From positions 33,157-85,092 of the forward strand of contig NZGY01000087.1 of the NCBI GenBank assembly GCA_002689605.1: a stretch of DNA of 51,936 nucleotides, given 5' to 3'. The number at the start of each line of letters is the position of its first letter. Position 1 is the stretch's first letter. The translations under genes were made by a program, and so were the position numbers. The notes beneath the pieces were generated by a model. The model did not search any database and was not told the DNA's origin. It saw nothing but the letters and a program-made list of their open reading frames with translations. The DNA comes from Filomicrobium sp. (GTDB lineage: Bacteria > Pseudomonadota > Alphaproteobacteria > Rhizobiales > Hyphomicrobiaceae). Shown here one piece after another: positions 16,128 through 25,853 of this stretch.

Positions 16128-18311
16128 ATGTTTGATATTCACCGCCTGGAAATCGACTGGGGCGGCCGTAAGCTGAAGCTGGAAACCGGTCGCATGGCAC
16201 GCCAGGCCGATGCCGCTGTGTTTGCCCAGTATGGCGATACCAGTGTTATGGCAACCGTTGTGGCCGCACGAAGCGTTCGCCCAGGTGTCGACTTCTTCCC
16301 ACTGACCGTCAACTACCAGGAAAAGACTTATGCCGCCGGCAAGATTCCAGGCGGTTTTTTTAAGCGTGAAGGACGCCCAACAGAGAAGGAAACACTCACT
16401 TCTCGATTGATCGACCGTCCGATCCGCCCGCTATTTGTCGATGGCTTTAAGAACGAAACACAGGTCATCACGACAGTTCTGTCATTTGACAATGAGAACG
16501 ACCCAGATGTTCTGGCAATGATCGCAGCAAGTGCCGCGCTGACATTGTCAGGCCTTCCATTCCTCGGTCCGATCGGCGCTGCACGCGTTGGCATGATCGA
16601 TGGCGAATTCGTCCTCAATCCTCTGCTCGACGAAATGGATCAAACCAAACTTGACCTGGTCGTCGCTGGTACGCAGGACGCGGTCATGATGGTTGAGTCC
16701 GAGGCTCAGGAACTGCCTGAATCCGATATGCTTGGCGCAGTTATGTTCGGCCACAAGCACTTCCAGCCAGTGATTGATGCGATCATCAAGTTGGCGGAAA
16801 CAGCAGCCAAAGAGCCTTGGGATATCACACCACCAGATAAGTCCAAGTACGAAGCCAAAGCCAAGGAAATCGCAGAAGCTGATCTGAGAAAGGCTTTTGC
16901 AACTCCTGAAAAGCAGGCTCGCCAGAACATTGTTGCGGAAGCAAAGAAAGCTGTCTTTGACGCGCTGAAGCCAGAAGAAGATGACGGAACCGAGTCGGTT
17001 TTGATCGGTGACGTTTTCAAGAGTTTGGAATCGGACATTGTCCGTGGCGACATCCTCAGCACCGGCAAGCGTATTGACGGTCGTGATCTGAAGACAGTCC
17101 GCCCGATCATTTCTGAAGTCCACGTATTGCCTCGCACGCATGGCTCAGCGCTGTTCACGCGTGGTGAAACCCAGGCTTTGGTCGTGGCAACCCTTGGTAC
17201 CGGTGACGATGAGCAGTTCGTCGATGGTTTGGAAGGTACGCGGCGTGAGCGCTTCATGTTGCACTATAACTTCCCACCATTCTCCGTCGGTGAGACGGGC
17301 CGAATTGGTTCACCGGGTCGGCGCGAGATCGGACATGGCAAGCTGGCATGGCGCGCTGTGCATCCGTTGGTACCAGATGCTGAAGAGTTTCCTTACACTG
17401 TCCGAATCGTCTCTGAGATCAACGAGTCGAACGGTTCCTCGTCAATGGCCACGGTCTGTGGTGCCTCATTGGCTATGATGGACGCCGGTATCCCTCTCAA
17501 GCGACCAGTTGCTGGTATCGCCATGGGATTGATTAAGGAAGGTGATGACTTCGCTGTCCTTTCCGACATTCTCGGCGACGAAGATCACCTTGGCGACATG
17601 GACTTCAAAGTCGCAGGTACAGAAGTCGGCGTTACATCGCTTCAGATGGACATCAAGATCACAGGTATCAACGAAGAGATTATGCGGGTCGCTCTGGACC
17701 AGGCCAAAGACGGCCGTATGCATATCCTCGGTGAAATGGCCAAGGCACTTGGTGAAGCCCGTGACGATGTTGGTGATCATGCACCGCGCATCGAAACCAT
17801 CTCCATTCCAACCGACAAGATCCGTGAAGTCATCGGTAGTGGTGGTTCCGTTATTCGTTCGATCGTCGAAGAAAGCGGCGCCAAAATCGACATTGAAGAT
17901 AACGGGACGGTCAAGATTGCCGGCACCAGCCGCGAGATCATCGATGCAGCTCTAACCCGGATCAAGGCGATCACATCGGAGCCAGAAGTTGGCGAGGTTT
18001 ACAAAGGTAAAGTCGTCAAGATCATGGACTTCGGTGCCTTCGTGAACTTCTTCGGTCCGAAGGACGGATTGGTTCACGTATCCCAGCTGACAAACGAGGG
18101 GCGTCCGAACCATCCGAGCGAGATCGTCAAGGAAGGTCAGGAAGTCTTCGTCAAGCTGCTGGCGATTGAAGACCGCGGCAAAGTCCGCTTGTCCATGAAG
18201 GTCGTCAACCAGGAAACTGGTGAGGAAATTCCTCGTGCAGAAGGCGAAGAGGATGATGATGGTGGCGAACGTCGCCGTCCACCACGCCGCCGCCGTGAGC
18301 GCTCTGACTGA
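16128..18311 (+). CDS. pnp: Polyribonucleotide nucleotidyltransferase (PNPase)
   Basis: PNPase degrades RNA from the 3' end using phosphate, as a trimer and often within the degradosome. The product of 727 residues has two RNase PH domains ([21 protein letters not shown] in the first, read from [29 protein letters not shown] in the second), a KH domain near residue 555 ([19 protein letters not shown]) and a C-terminal S1 domain near 622-695. The tail is Arg/Glu-rich. I start at ATG 16128 ([15 protein letters not shown], the usual N-terminus); ATG 16095 in frame would add 11 residues. No strong ribosome site is seen for either. Confidence 0.96.
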   Translation: MFDIHRLEIDWGGRKLKLETGRMARQADAAVFAQYGDTSVMATVVAARSVRPGVDFFPLTVNYQEKTYAAGKIPGGFFKREGRPTEKETLTSRLIDRPIRPLFVDGFKNETQVITTVLSFDNENDPDVLAMIAASAALTLSGLPFLGPIGAARVGMIDGEFVLNPLLDEMDQTKLDLVVAGTQDAVMMVESEAQELPESDMLGAVMFGHKHFQPVIDAIIKLAETAAKEPWDITPPDKSKYEAKAKEIAEADLRKAFATPEKQARQNIVAEAKKAVFDALKPEEDDGTESVLIGDVFKSLESDIVRGDILSTGKRIDGRDLKTVRPIISEVHVLPRTHGSALFTRGETQALVVATLGTGDDEQFVDGLEGTRRERFMLHYNFPPFSVGETGRIGSPGRREIGHGKLAWRAVHPLVPDAEEFPYTVRIVSEINESNGSSSMATVCGASLAMMDAGIPLKRPVAGIAMGLIKEGDDFAVLSDILGDEDHLGDMDFKVAGTEVGVTSLQMDIKITGINEEIMRVALDQAKDGRMHILGEMAKALGEARDDVGDHAPRIETISIPTDKIREVIGSGGSVIRSIVEESGAKIDIEDNGTVKIAGTSREIIDAALTRIKAITSEPEVGEVYKGKVVKIMDFGAFVNFFGPKDGLVHVSQLTNEGRPNHPSEIVKEGQEVFVKLLAIEDRGKVRLSMKVVNQETGEEIPRAEGEEDDDGGERRRPPRRRRERSD

Positions 18312-18339
18312 TCAGAGCTCAAAAGCGAGGCAATAAAAA

Positions 18340-18362
18340 ACGGCGGGCTCAAAGCCCGCCGT
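18340..18362. terminator. Bidirectional terminator between pnp and fabI
   Basis: ACGGCGGGCT (18340-18349), loop CAA, AGCCCGCCGT (18353-18362) form a perfect 10-bp stem. TATTTATTT follows on the + strand. On the - strand the stem is followed by TTTTT. It therefore serves the convergent pnp and fabI genes. Confidence 0.92.
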
Positions 18363-18392
18363 ATTTATTTAAGCTCGTTGGTCTGCCGATAA

Positions 18393-19250
18393 CTACTCAG
18401 CAGCTTTGGTATCAGCGCGAGCTGCCGCCTCAAGAGCCTTGAGCTGCTCGAGGCTTGGCATCGAGACGGAGTTATAACCGCAATCGACGAAATGCACTTC
18501 GCCTGTAACGCCGCCGGACAAGGGTGACAGCAGGTAGAGTGCTGAACCTCCAACTTCATCTAGCGTTGGTGTACGGCCTAGCGGTGAGTGATCGCGCTGA
18601 TAGTTGAAGATGTAACGCGCGTCCGAAACGCCGGAGCCTGCCAGCGTACGCATAGGGCCCGGTGACAATGCATTCACGCGGATGCCGTCAACGCCAAGGT
18701 CTGTCGCGAGATAGCGTACAGAGGCTTCGAGCGCCGCTTTCGCGACACCCATGACATTGTATGATGGTACCCAGCGAGTGGCGCCGCCGTAAGTGAGGGC
18801 GATCATTGAACCGCCATTCGGCATCAACGCTGCGGCCCGCTTTGCGATCTCGGTGAAAGAGAAGCATGAGATAACCATCGTGTTCACGAAGTTATCGCGT
18901 GTCGTATCAGCATAGCGTCCGGCGAGTTCACGGCGGTCGGAGAAGGCCAAGGCATGCACAACAAAGTCGAGTGAGCCCCAGCTGCTCTCGATCTCAGAAA
19001 ACACGTTATCGACGCTGTCGAGATCGCTCACATCACAGGGAACAATAATCTTGGAGCCGACAGACTCTGCCAATGGGATCGCGCGGCGTCCGAACGCGTC
19101 TCCTTGATACGTAAAGGCGAGTTCCGCACCTTGGCCGGCCAAAACCCGTGCGATGCCCCAGGCGATGGAACGGTCATTGGCAACACCCATAACCAATCCG
19201 CGCTTGCCTGCCATGATCGGTCCGGGCTTGGCGACATCAATTTCTGTCAT
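18393..19250 (-). CDS. fabI: Enoyl-[acyl-carrier-protein] reductase (NADH) FabI
   Basis: FabI reduces the trans-2 double bond in the last step of each fatty-acid elongation cycle. The 285-residue product has the cofactor motif GVANDRSIAWGIA near residues 22-34, the catalytic region SYNVMGVAKAALEA with the Tyr-X6-Lys pair, and the family DFVVHALAFSD segment. ATG at 19250 is preceded by AGGGAAAAG; the frame runs 31 codons further upstream without family similarity. It is the target class of triclosan and isoniazid-like inhibitors. fabB lies upstream on the same strand after 175 bases. Confidence 0.96.
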   Translation of the reverse strand: MTEIDVAKPGPIMAGKRGLVMGVANDRSIAWGIARVLAGQGAELAFTYQGDAFGRRAIPLAESVGSKIIVPCDVSDLDSVDNVFSEIESSWGSLDFVVHALAFSDRRELAGRYADTTRDNFVNTMVISCFSFTEIAKRAAALMPNGGSMIALTYGGATRWVPSYNVMGVAKAALEASVRYLATDLGVDGIRVNALSPGPMRTLAGSGVSDARYIFNYQRDHSPLGRTPTLDEVGGSALYLLSPLSGGVTGEVHFVDCGYNSVSMPSLEQLKALEAAARADTKAAE

Positions 19251-19425
19251 TCGTCTTTTCCCTGAACGTCTTTGGGCTACCGGCCCTTCAGCCTCAAACC
19301 AGCCACATCCGCTCCTATAGAGCCGCATATTTGCACGTCCCAACGCTGTCGATACACTTATACCTGGGGCCGTCAGTCATGCACTCAAATCTGTACACGC
19401 GAATAGGCGCGCGTCAGTTCATTTA

Positions 19426-20655
19426 CTAACTGTCGAGCCGGCGAAACACCAAAGTGGCATTGGTTCCGCCGAAACCGAAGCTATTCGACATGATACAGTT
19501 AAGCGGAACATCATCTTGCCGCTTCTGAACGATGGGGATGTCCTCGAATTCCGGATCAAGGTTACTGATATTGGCGCTTTCGCAGATGAAGCCGTTATTC
19601 ATCATAAGTAACGAGAAGACAGCTTCTTGAACGCCAATCGCTCCGAGTGAGTGCCCTGTTAACGACTTTGTTGCTGAGATCGCTGGGATATCCTTACCAA
19701 ACACGGTTCTGAGCGCTTCTGCTTCCTTCACATCGCCAACTGGCGTCGAAGTCGCATGAGGGTTAATGTAGTCGACTTTGCCGACCCCTTTACCATCCAG
19801 CCCATTCATAGCCTGTTGCATGCAACGCGCGGCACCTTCACCGGAAGGCGCGACCATATCGAAACCATCTGAGGTTGCGCCGTATCCGACGACTTCAGCG
19901 TAAATCTTCGCTCCACGCGCTTTCGCATGTTCTAGCTCTTCCAATATCAGCACACCCGCACCGCCAGCGATGATGAAGCCATCGCGGTCACGGTCAAAGG
20001 CACGACTTGCCGTCTGGGGGCTGTCATTGAAGTTCGAAGACATCGCACCCATCGCGTCAAACAGCGATGACAAAGTCCAGTCAAGTTCCTCACAGCCGCC
20101 AGCAAACACAATGTCTTGCTTGCCCCACTGGATCTGCTCGGTCGCATTGCCAATACAATGCGCGGACGTAGAGCAAGCCGATGAAATCGAGTAGTTTACG
20201 CCTTTGATTTCGAAGCTGGTCGCCAGGACTGCCGATGGTCCAGAGCACATGGCTTTGGGGACCTCGAAAGGACCTATTTTTTTAGGGCCCTTTTCGACCG
20301 CGACGCCGGCAGAACGCACGATTGCGGTCGTCGAAGGACCACCCGAACCCATGATAATACCGGTGCGCTCGTTGACGACTTCATCCTGCTCCAGGCCGGC
20401 GTCACGAATAGCCTGGTCCATGGCGATGTAATTCCATGCCAAGCCAGCTTCCATGAAACGCTTTGGCTTCCTTGGAACAAGTTCCTTCCAGTCTAGTTGC
20501 GGTTCACCATGAACATGGCATCGGAAGCCAAGCTCTTCGTAACGATCCGCATGGACCAGACCAGATTTACCTTCCCGCAACGACGTAACGACCTCTTGCG
20601 CGGAATTGCCTATGCTAGAGACAATTCCCATGCCGGTGACGACAACGCGCCTCAT
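19426..20655 (-). CDS. fabB: 3-oxoacyl-[acyl-carrier-protein] synthase I (FabB)
   Basis: FabB condenses malonyl-ACP with acyl chains and is needed for unsaturated fatty acids together with FabA. The 409-residue product has the active Cys in SISSACSTSAHC near residue 161 and the two catalytic histidines in NPHATSTPVGD and TGHSLGAIGVQEAV, with the Lys in ATKSLTG. The start MRRVVVTGMGIVSSIG is standard. fabA lies 106 bases upstream on the same strand, so fabA-fabB form the usual unsaturated fatty-acid operon. Confidence 0.96.
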   Translation of the reverse strand: MRRVVVTGMGIVSSIGNSAQEVVTSLREGKSGLVHADRYEELGFRCHVHGEPQLDWKELVPRKPKRFMEAGLAWNYIAMDQAIRDAGLEQDEVVNERTGIIMGSGGPSTTAIVRSAGVAVEKGPKKIGPFEVPKAMCSGPSAVLATSFEIKGVNYSISSACSTSAHCIGNATEQIQWGKQDIVFAGGCEELDWTLSSLFDAMGAMSSNFNDSPQTASRAFDRDRDGFIIAGGAGVLILEELEHAKARGAKIYAEVVGYGATSDGFDMVAPSGEGAARCMQQAMNGLDGKGVGKVDYINPHATSTPVGDVKEAEALRTVFGKDIPAISATKSLTGHSLGAIGVQEAVFSLLMMNNGFICESANISNLDPEFEDIPIVQKRQDDVPLNCIMSNSFGFGGTNATLVFRRLDS

Positions 20656-20761
20656 CTCTTATCCTTTTGTTTTCGATCCACTGCGCCCTGTACACAGCTA
20701 TCGCGGCGATACCACGACAGCGGTCTCTCCGGGAAGCGGACAGGCAGCGAGCGCGGATGAA

Positions 20762-21301
20762 TTAAGCGGTATTCTGCACTGTATCCGCAGCGTCGAACAG
20801 GCCAACTTTCAGGTCAGTGGCGGTAAAGATTGTCTCACCGTCTGCCATAACACGGCCGTCAGCTATGCCAAGCTTAAGCTTGCGCAGAATTACCCGTTTG
20901 AAATCAACAACGTATTCAATGCGTCTGACGCTCGGCAGTACCATCCCGGTGAATTTGACTTCGCCAACTCCTAGCGCACGTCCACGACCGGGAGCTCCGA
21001 GCCACCCGAGAAAGAAGCCTGTCATCTGCCAAAGGGCGTCCAAACCCAGGCAGCCGGGCATCACAGGGTCGTCCTTGAAGTGGCAATTGAAAAACCATTC
21101 GCACTGAGGGTTATCGGCAATTTGCATCTCAGCAACAATTTGCCCTTTGCCATTTTCTCCAGCCGTCTCACTGATGGAAGATATCCGTTCGAACATCAGC
21201 ATCGGGGGAAGTGGAAGTTGGGCATTGCCTGGGCCAAACAGCTCACCTCGACCGCAAGCGAGTATATCTTCGTATTCGTAACTCGAACGCCGCTCAGTCA
21301 T
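20762..21301 (-). CDS. fabA: 3-hydroxydecanoyl-ACP dehydratase/isomerase (FabA)
   Basis: FabA dehydrates 3-hydroxydecanoyl-ACP and isomerises the double bond, the branch point to unsaturated fatty acids. The 179-residue product has the catalytic pair His74 in [15 protein letters not shown] and Asp88 in LGLDALWQ, matching E. coli His70/Asp84 with a 4-residue offset. Length and start are standard. It is transcribed away from irr; the 290-base gap between them should hold both promoters. Confidence 0.97.
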   Translation of the reverse strand: MTERRSSYEYEDILACGRGELFGPGNAQLPLPPMLMFERISSISETAGENGKGQIVAEMQIADNPQCEWFFNCHFKDDPVMPGCLGLDALWQMTGFFLGWLGAPGRGRALGVGEVKFTGMVLPSVRRIEYVVDFKRVILRKLKLGIADGRVMADGETIFTATDLKVGLFDAADTVQNTA

Positions 21302-21467
21302 ATCGATTATCTCAGTCCCCCGTTCGCGCGGCCTACGTCCCGCTGTCGCGCCTTAGATCGCCTTGCTGGTTAACTTTAAGAGAAACACTAGCACACCGGC
21401 TTTGCCGCTTCAAAAAGGCCTGTTAAAGCAATTGGGCCAGTTAAGGCGGTAAGGTCAAGTTCAAACG

Positions 21468-21520
21468 ATCTCAACTGAGATGCCGAGGTATTGATAAACA
21501 GCGCACTGGCAGTATATAAC
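21468..21520 (+). promoter_or_regulatory. Candidate irr promoter with adjacent palindrome
   Basis: TTGATA (21491-21496) lies 18 bases from TATAAC (21515-21520), or 16 bases from TATATA (21513-21518), a fair sigma-70 type promoter reading towards irr. A palindrome, ATCTCA-AC-TGAGAT (21468-21481), ends 9 bases upstream of the -35. It could be an operator, for example for Irr or another regulator. Confidence 0.5.
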
Positions 21521-21593
21521 TAGAGTTCCGGCTGCGACAACCATGGGACGCGATGCTCGAGTCTTGCGCGCAATCCAAGGACAAATACGGCGA

Positions 21594-22016
21594 ATGACAA
21601 ACACTTCAACTGAGCGCCAAGCATGTACGATGGAGCTCCTGCGGCAGGCTAATTTACGGCCGACGCGGCAACGTATCACGCTCTCGTTCCTGCTCTTCGG
21701 TAATGGTGACCGACATGTCACTGCAGAGCACCTCCATGCAGAAGCCGTTGCAGCTGGCGAGAAAGTCTCTTTGGCCACTGTTTACAATACGTTGCATCAG
21801 TTTCGACAAGCAGGATTGTTGCGCGAGCTGGCGATCGACGGTTCGAAAACTTATTTCGATACAAACACGTCAAACCACAGCCATTTCTTTGACGAACAGC
21901 AGGGCGCATTGATCGACATCCCGGAAGACTCGGTCAGGGTCGAGGGCCTGCCGACTCCGCCGCCAGGCATGAGAATTTCGCATGTTGATGTCGTGGTACG
22001 GCTAGTTCGAGAGTGA
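21594..22016 (+). CDS. irr: Iron response regulator Irr (Fur family)
   Basis: Irr is the haem-responsive Fur-family regulator of iron genes in Hyphomicrobiales. The DNA-binding part has LRPTRQRITLSFLLF and VSLATVYNTLHQFRQAGLL; the second half has KTYFDTNTSNHSHFFDE, which matches the Irr His-rich segment, with HSH where many homologues have HHH. The haem regulatory motif found in Bradyrhizobium Irr is absent, as in Rhizobium-type Irr. I start at ATG 21594 (AAGG about 13 bases upstream); an in-frame ATG at 21543 would add 17 residues. It is divergent from fabA, a conserved neighbourhood. Confidence 0.88.
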   Translation: MTNTSTERQACTMELLRQANLRPTRQRITLSFLLFGNGDRHVTAEHLHAEAVAAGEKVSLATVYNTLHQFRQAGLLRELAIDGSKTYFDTNTSNHSHFFDEQQGALIDIPEDSVRVEGLPTPPPGMRISHVDVVVRLVRE

Positions 22017-22094
22017 TTCCGCTGTAGGGTCGCTTCGGGCGCAGCATCAGGTCTAATGCCGAGTTCGGCAGAAGAGCGCTAGAGACCGATTCAC

Positions 22095-22152
22095 GTTCCG
22101 GCCAACAAAGTGAGCAAGTCGAGCGGTGATCCCATCCGGAACGATCTTGCTC
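22095..22152. repeat. Two interleaved inverted repeats (possible pseudoknot) between irr and the SH3 gene
   Basis: GTTCCGG (22095-22101) pairs with CCGGAAC (22136-22142), while GAGCAAG (22112-22118) pairs with CTTGCTC (22146-22152). The order arm1-arm2-arm1'-arm2' is that of a pseudoknot. It sits between convergent genes and just touches the stop codon of the SH3 gene. It may be coincidence. Confidence 0.3.
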
Positions 22153-22679
22153 TAGTTTAGGCGTTCATCTTTATAGACACCCCAAAGCTGCTTTTGCTCT
22201 ATGTACCCGCGGTAGCTGCTTACCGCTATTAAGCACCACTGACCATCGCATGATTTCAGACTGACAAGCGAGCCAGCCTCGAGCTTGGCGACAGGGCTCG
22301 AGCCGGCCCTGCCACGGGATAACAGGCTGGCGTATGTACGCTGGCCCGATTTTGTCTTGTTCCACGGCAAAACGAGAGCTGTCCGTCGACCTGAGAGCAG
22401 CGGCTTCAGGATCCAACCGGTCGCACCTTCCGAGTCTCTGATTCTGCGCCAGTCACCGTATTCCTCATAAATTTCCACCGGCAGTCCCGCTCGTCTGAAG
22501 ATCCAGGCTTTGGGGAATTGGCGGCCTGGTCCCGTCCTGAGATTAACTGGGTTGGACTTGAGGCTGACGAACCGGGGCAGTGGCAACCCACTCTTGCCTA
22601 TCCGCTCCTGAGCTTGCAGAGAAACAAGTGGCCAAATCAGCAAGCTGGCTATTGCTAATTTTGGTAGAAAACTGATCAA
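22152..22679 (-). CDS. Exported SH3-domain protein
   Basis: A 175-residue protein with an N-terminal signal peptide (hydrophobic residues 5-20, likely cleavage after SLQAQ) and two bacterial SH3-like repeats: SNPVNLRTGPGRQFPKAWIF near residues 41-60 and AKLEAGSLVSLKSCDGQWC near 130-150. Such proteins bind cell-wall or other periplasmic targets. The start is TTG at 22679 with GGGAAAGAG just upstream; the nearby ATG is out of frame. It is divergent from the 2-hydroxyacid dehydrogenase gene, a pairing common in related genomes. Its function is not known. Confidence 0.85.
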   Translation of the reverse strand: MISFLPKLAIASLLIWPLVSLQAQERIGKSGLPLPRFVSLKSNPVNLRTGPGRQFPKAWIFRRAGLPVEIYEEYGDWRRIRDSEGATGWILKPLLSGRRTALVLPWNKTKSGQRTYASLLSRGRAGSSPVAKLEAGSLVSLKSCDGQWCLIAVSSYRGYIEQKQLWGVYKDERLN

Positions 22680-22733
22680 GAACTCTTTCCCATTTTCCAG
22701 AACATTAAGGTTGATAGACTTTATGCGATAATG

Positions 22734-22753
22734 CTCACGTCTAATTGCGTGAG
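22734..22753. repeat. Small inverted repeat in the SH3/dehydrogenase divergent promoter region
   Basis: CTCACG (22734-22739) and CGTGAG (22748-22753) with an 8-base spacer lie between two divergent genes (237-base gap). The gap also repeats CCATCTGTT twice (around 22820-22860). Either could be an operator; I see no firm promoter. Confidence 0.3.
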
Positions 22754-22916
22754 ACTTATGTCCTGGCTAGGTCAATCCTGGTTCGGACGTAAAGAATGAC
22801 TATCTTTGTCAAGCAAAGACCCATCTGTTAGACACGCTGATCTGAGCCATCTGTTGATCAGATTCGGGCGACAGATTAGCAAGAGAAGCCAGTTTCATCA
22901 CCATTGAAGTGTCAAT

Positions 22917-23915
22917 ATGCCAAGCACAGCACGCAAGCCCAAAGTTGTCGTCACCCGGAAGCTGCCGGACATTGTCGAAACACGCATGCGAGAACTGTTC
23001 GAAACGCAGCTGAATATCGCTGACACACCAATGTCGCAGGCTGCACTGATCGAAGCAGCGAAGACTGCCAACGTTTTGGTGCCGACGGTGACCGATAAGA
23101 TTGATCGATCTGTACTGGCGCAGGCAGGGCCACAGTTGAAGCTGATCGCGAACTTCGGAACAGGTGTCGACAATGTTGATCTCGACACTGCGCGCAATCG
23201 CTCAATCATCGTAACGAATACGCCAGGCGTTCTGACGGAAGACACCGCTGACATGACCATGGCGTTGATTTTGGCAGTCCCGCGTCGTCTTGCTGAGGGC
23301 ACTGCTTACCTTAAGGAGCAGAATGCCGCCTGGGGTGGTTGGTCACCAACCTGGATGTTGGGGAATCGCATATACGGGAAGCGTCTCGGTATTATCGGTA
23401 TGGGACGCATTGGCACAGCAGTAGCGCGCCGTGCCCGCGCATTCGGGCTACAGATCCACTATCACAATCGCCGACGCGTTGCGGAGGAGATTGAGCAGGA
23501 GCTAGAGGCAACATACTGGGAGAGTCTCGATCAGATGCTGGCCCGGATGGATATCATCTCGGTGAATTGCCCGCATACGCCGGCAACGTATCATCTGCTG
23601 TCGGCACGCCGGCTGAATCTACTTAAACCCACAACATTTATCGTCAACACAGCTCGTGGAGAAGTCATTGACGAGAATGAGCTCTCTCGCCTGATTGAAG
23701 CCGAGAAGATTGCCGGTGCCGGGCTTGATGTGTTCGAGCATGAGCCGGCGGTTAATCCAAAGCTTCTCAGCTCCAGCCGGGTCGTTGCGCTACCTCATAT
23801 GGGTTCTTCCACCATCGAGGGGCGTGTCGACATGGGCGAGAAAGTCATCATCAACATCAAGACTTTTATGGATGGCCATGCACCGCCGGATCGCGTCTTC
23901 CCGGCCATGTTCTGA
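22917..23915 (+). CDS. D-2-hydroxyacid dehydrogenase (glyoxylate/hydroxypyruvate reductase type)
   Basis: A 332-residue NAD(P)-dependent D-2-hydroxyacid dehydrogenase. The nucleotide-binding motif is GMGRIGTAVARRARAFG near residues 162-178. The catalytic Arg is in NTARGEVIDE, the Glu in DVFEHEPAVN and the His in ALPHMGSS. The best match in memory is glyoxylate reductase or D-glycerate dehydrogenase, but substrate cannot be fixed from sequence alone. The next gene, an agmatinase-family enzyme, starts 31 bases downstream and is probably co-transcribed. Confidence 0.9.
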   Translation: MPSTARKPKVVVTRKLPDIVETRMRELFETQLNIADTPMSQAALIEAAKTANVLVPTVTDKIDRSVLAQAGPQLKLIANFGTGVDNVDLDTARNRSIIVTNTPGVLTEDTADMTMALILAVPRRLAEGTAYLKEQNAAWGGWSPTWMLGNRIYGKRLGIIGMGRIGTAVARRARAFGLQIHYHNRRRVAEEIEQELEATYWESLDQMLARMDIISVNCPHTPATYHLLSARRLNLLKPTTFIVNTARGEVIDENELSRLIEAEKIAGAGLDVFEHEPAVNPKLLSSSRVVALPHMGSSTIEGRVDMGEKVIINIKTFMDGHAPPDRVFPAMF

Positions 23916-23946
23916 TTTCCATCCATTACCTCAAAGAGGAAAACCG

Positions 23947-24915
23947 ATGTCTCGCTCGTTCTTGCCGATCTCGGGTTTTGAACTGCCAAGGTTTGCGGGT
24001 GTGCCAACGTTTATGCGTCTACCGCATCTGGAACTTGGCGAACCGGACATTTCGGAGGTGAGCATCGGTTTTGTTGGCGTGCCATGGGACGGTGGGACAA
24101 CCAATCGGCCAGGCGCTCGTCATGGACCGCGCGCACTGCGCGATGCATCAACAATGATCCGGCAGGTCCATCCTGTCTCCGGGCTTAATCCGTTTGAGGC
24201 TGTCAACTGCGCAGACCTTGGCGATGTGGCCGTCAATCCCGCTGACGTGATGGATACGTTGCAGCGGGTGACATCAGTCTATCAGAAGGTCATTGCCGCC
24301 GGAGTTCGTCCGTTTACCGCAGGTGGTGATCACTTGGTCTCGTTGCCAGTCTTACGAGCTGTGGCCAAAGACAAGCCACTCGGCATGATTCACTTCGATG
24401 CCCATACCGATTTCTACAATTCGTATTTCGGCGGTTACAAGTACACGCACGGAACACCGTTTCGCAGGGCTGTTGAAGAAGGTTTGCTTGATCCAAAGAA
24501 AGTCGTCCAAATCGGCATTCGTGGCACGGGCTACGATACTGAAGATATTGATTTTGCGCTCGCCAACGGCGTCCGCCTCGTCAGGATCGAAGAGCTGTTC
24601 AAGCGTGGCGTCGAAGATGTCATGGCCGAGGCGCGCGACATCGTCGGCCAGGACGCAATCTACGTTTCTTTCGATATCGACGGCATTGACCCGTCCTTCG
24701 CGCCAGGGACAGGCACCCCTGAGATCGGCGGGTTCAATACGTTTGAAGCGCAGCAGTTGTGCCGAGGACTTTCAGGCCTGAACATCGCCGCTTGCGATCT
24801 CGTCGAAGTCTCACCACCGTTCGACCCGAGCGGAATGACAGCTTGGGTTGGTGTTTCGATTATGTTCGAACTTCTATGCCCATTGGCAGAGTCGGTGGCT
24901 GCGTCCAATAGTTGA
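23947..24915 (+). CDS. Agmatinase/ureohydrolase family protein
   Basis: A 322-residue member of the arginase-agmatinase superfamily, which hydrolyses guanidino groups to urea with a dinuclear Mn site. The metal-binding motifs are intact: GGDHLVSLP, HFDAHTDFYN and SFDIDGIDPSFAPGTGTPE. ATG 23947 has GAGGAAAA just upstream and gives MSRSFLPIS; the frame is open further upstream only as an overlap with the dehydrogenase gene. The substrate may be agmatine, guanidinobutyrate or guanidinopropionate; sequence does not decide. It converges on the moeB-like gene with 33 bases between stops. Confidence 0.9.
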   Translation: MSRSFLPISGFELPRFAGVPTFMRLPHLELGEPDISEVSIGFVGVPWDGGTTNRPGARHGPRALRDASTMIRQVHPVSGLNPFEAVNCADLGDVAVNPADVMDTLQRVTSVYQKVIAAGVRPFTAGGDHLVSLPVLRAVAKDKPLGMIHFDAHTDFYNSYFGGYKYTHGTPFRRAVEEGLLDPKKVVQIGIRGTGYDTEDIDFALANGVRLVRIEELFKRGVEDVMAEARDIVGQDAIYVSFDIDGIDPSFAPGTGTPEIGGFNTFEAQQLCRGLSGLNIAACDLVEVSPPFDPSGMTAWVGVSIMFELLCPLAESVAASNS

Positions 24916-24948
24916 TGGCTTGGTCGCAATGCAAGTGATGATCTTGCT

Positions 24949-25767
24949 CTAGGCTGCTTGTTCGCTGTGAAGCGACAAATCCCGGATACTGGCGTTTTCG
25001 CCGGAGAGAGGATTGTTGCGATCCCATTTCAAAGTGATCGTCTGAAATCGGCAGCCAAGGGCATCGTATATTAAAAGCTTACCCGCCATGGTGTCGCCCG
25101 CGCCTATGATCTCCTTTAAGACCTCGGTCGCCTGTAAGGTCCCCATCACACCTGCAACTGCACCTAAGACGCCAACCTCGGAACAATTGAACACAGCCTC
25201 GCCGCTGGGCGCTTCCGGAAACACGCATCTGTATGTTGGGTAAGGATTGCCATCGCCGTCTTGCTCGTGCGGCTTGAATGTCGTCAGATATCCGTCGAAT
25301 GGACCAAGCGCTGCGAAGACCAGTGTCTTCTTAGCAAGATAGCAGGCGTCCGATACCAGGTAACGCGTTTCGAAGTTGTCTGAGCCATCAACGATTAAAT
25401 CGTAATTCTCGAACAGCGCTAAGACGTTGTCAGCTCTCACGCGCTCGTTGTGGCAGCGAACGTCAACGTGTGGGTTCAAATGTGAAACCGCATCCTTGGC
25501 ACTGTCTACTTTCGCACGCTCCACATCGCGTGTGCCATGCAGAATCTGCCTCTGCAGGTTACTAAGCGAAACAGTATCATCGTCGACAACACCAATTGTA
25601 CCCACACCTGCAGCTGCCAAGTACACGATAACGGGCGAACCCAAGCCACCGGCACCAACAACCAGAACTTTCGCGGCCTTAAGCTTCTGCTGACCTTGGC
25701 CACCCACATCACGCAGCACGAGATGTCGCTTATAGCGTTCGATTTCGTCAGGGTTGAGAGATGCCAT
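24949..25767 (-). CDS. moeB: HesA/MoeB/ThiF family adenylyltransferase
   Basis: A 272-residue E1-like enzyme that would adenylate the C-terminus of a ubiquitin-like sulphur carrier such as MoaD or ThiS. It has the ATP loop VVGAGGLGSPV near residues 36-46, the ligand segment DGSDNFETRY and the catalytic-Cys region RCVFPEAPSGEAVFNCSEVG. The paired CxxC zinc sites of E. coli MoeB are missing: PTYRC has a single Cys and the C-terminal pair is absent. I recall rhizobial homologues with the same feature. It lies downstream of cysK (86-base gap), which fits sulphur metabolism. MoeB versus ThiF cannot be decided. Confidence 0.85.
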   Translation of the reverse strand: MASLNPDEIERYKRHLVLRDVGGQGQQKLKAAKVLVVGAGGLGSPVIVYLAAAGVGTIGVVDDDTVSLSNLQRQILHGTRDVERAKVDSAKDAVSHLNPHVDVRCHNERVRADNVLALFENYDLIVDGSDNFETRYLVSDACYLAKKTLVFAALGPFDGYLTTFKPHEQDGDGNPYPTYRCVFPEAPSGEAVFNCSEVGVLGAVAGVMGTLQATEVLKEIIGAGDTMAGKLLIYDALGCRFQTITLKWDRNNPLSGENASIRDLSLHSEQAA

Positions 25768-25853
25768 GAATGCTGTTTACTCGACTGTTGGATGCAGGTT
25801 GCAAGTCATCGAAATTGAGCGGCTTTCTCCATAAACAACCGCGCCATATCTCC

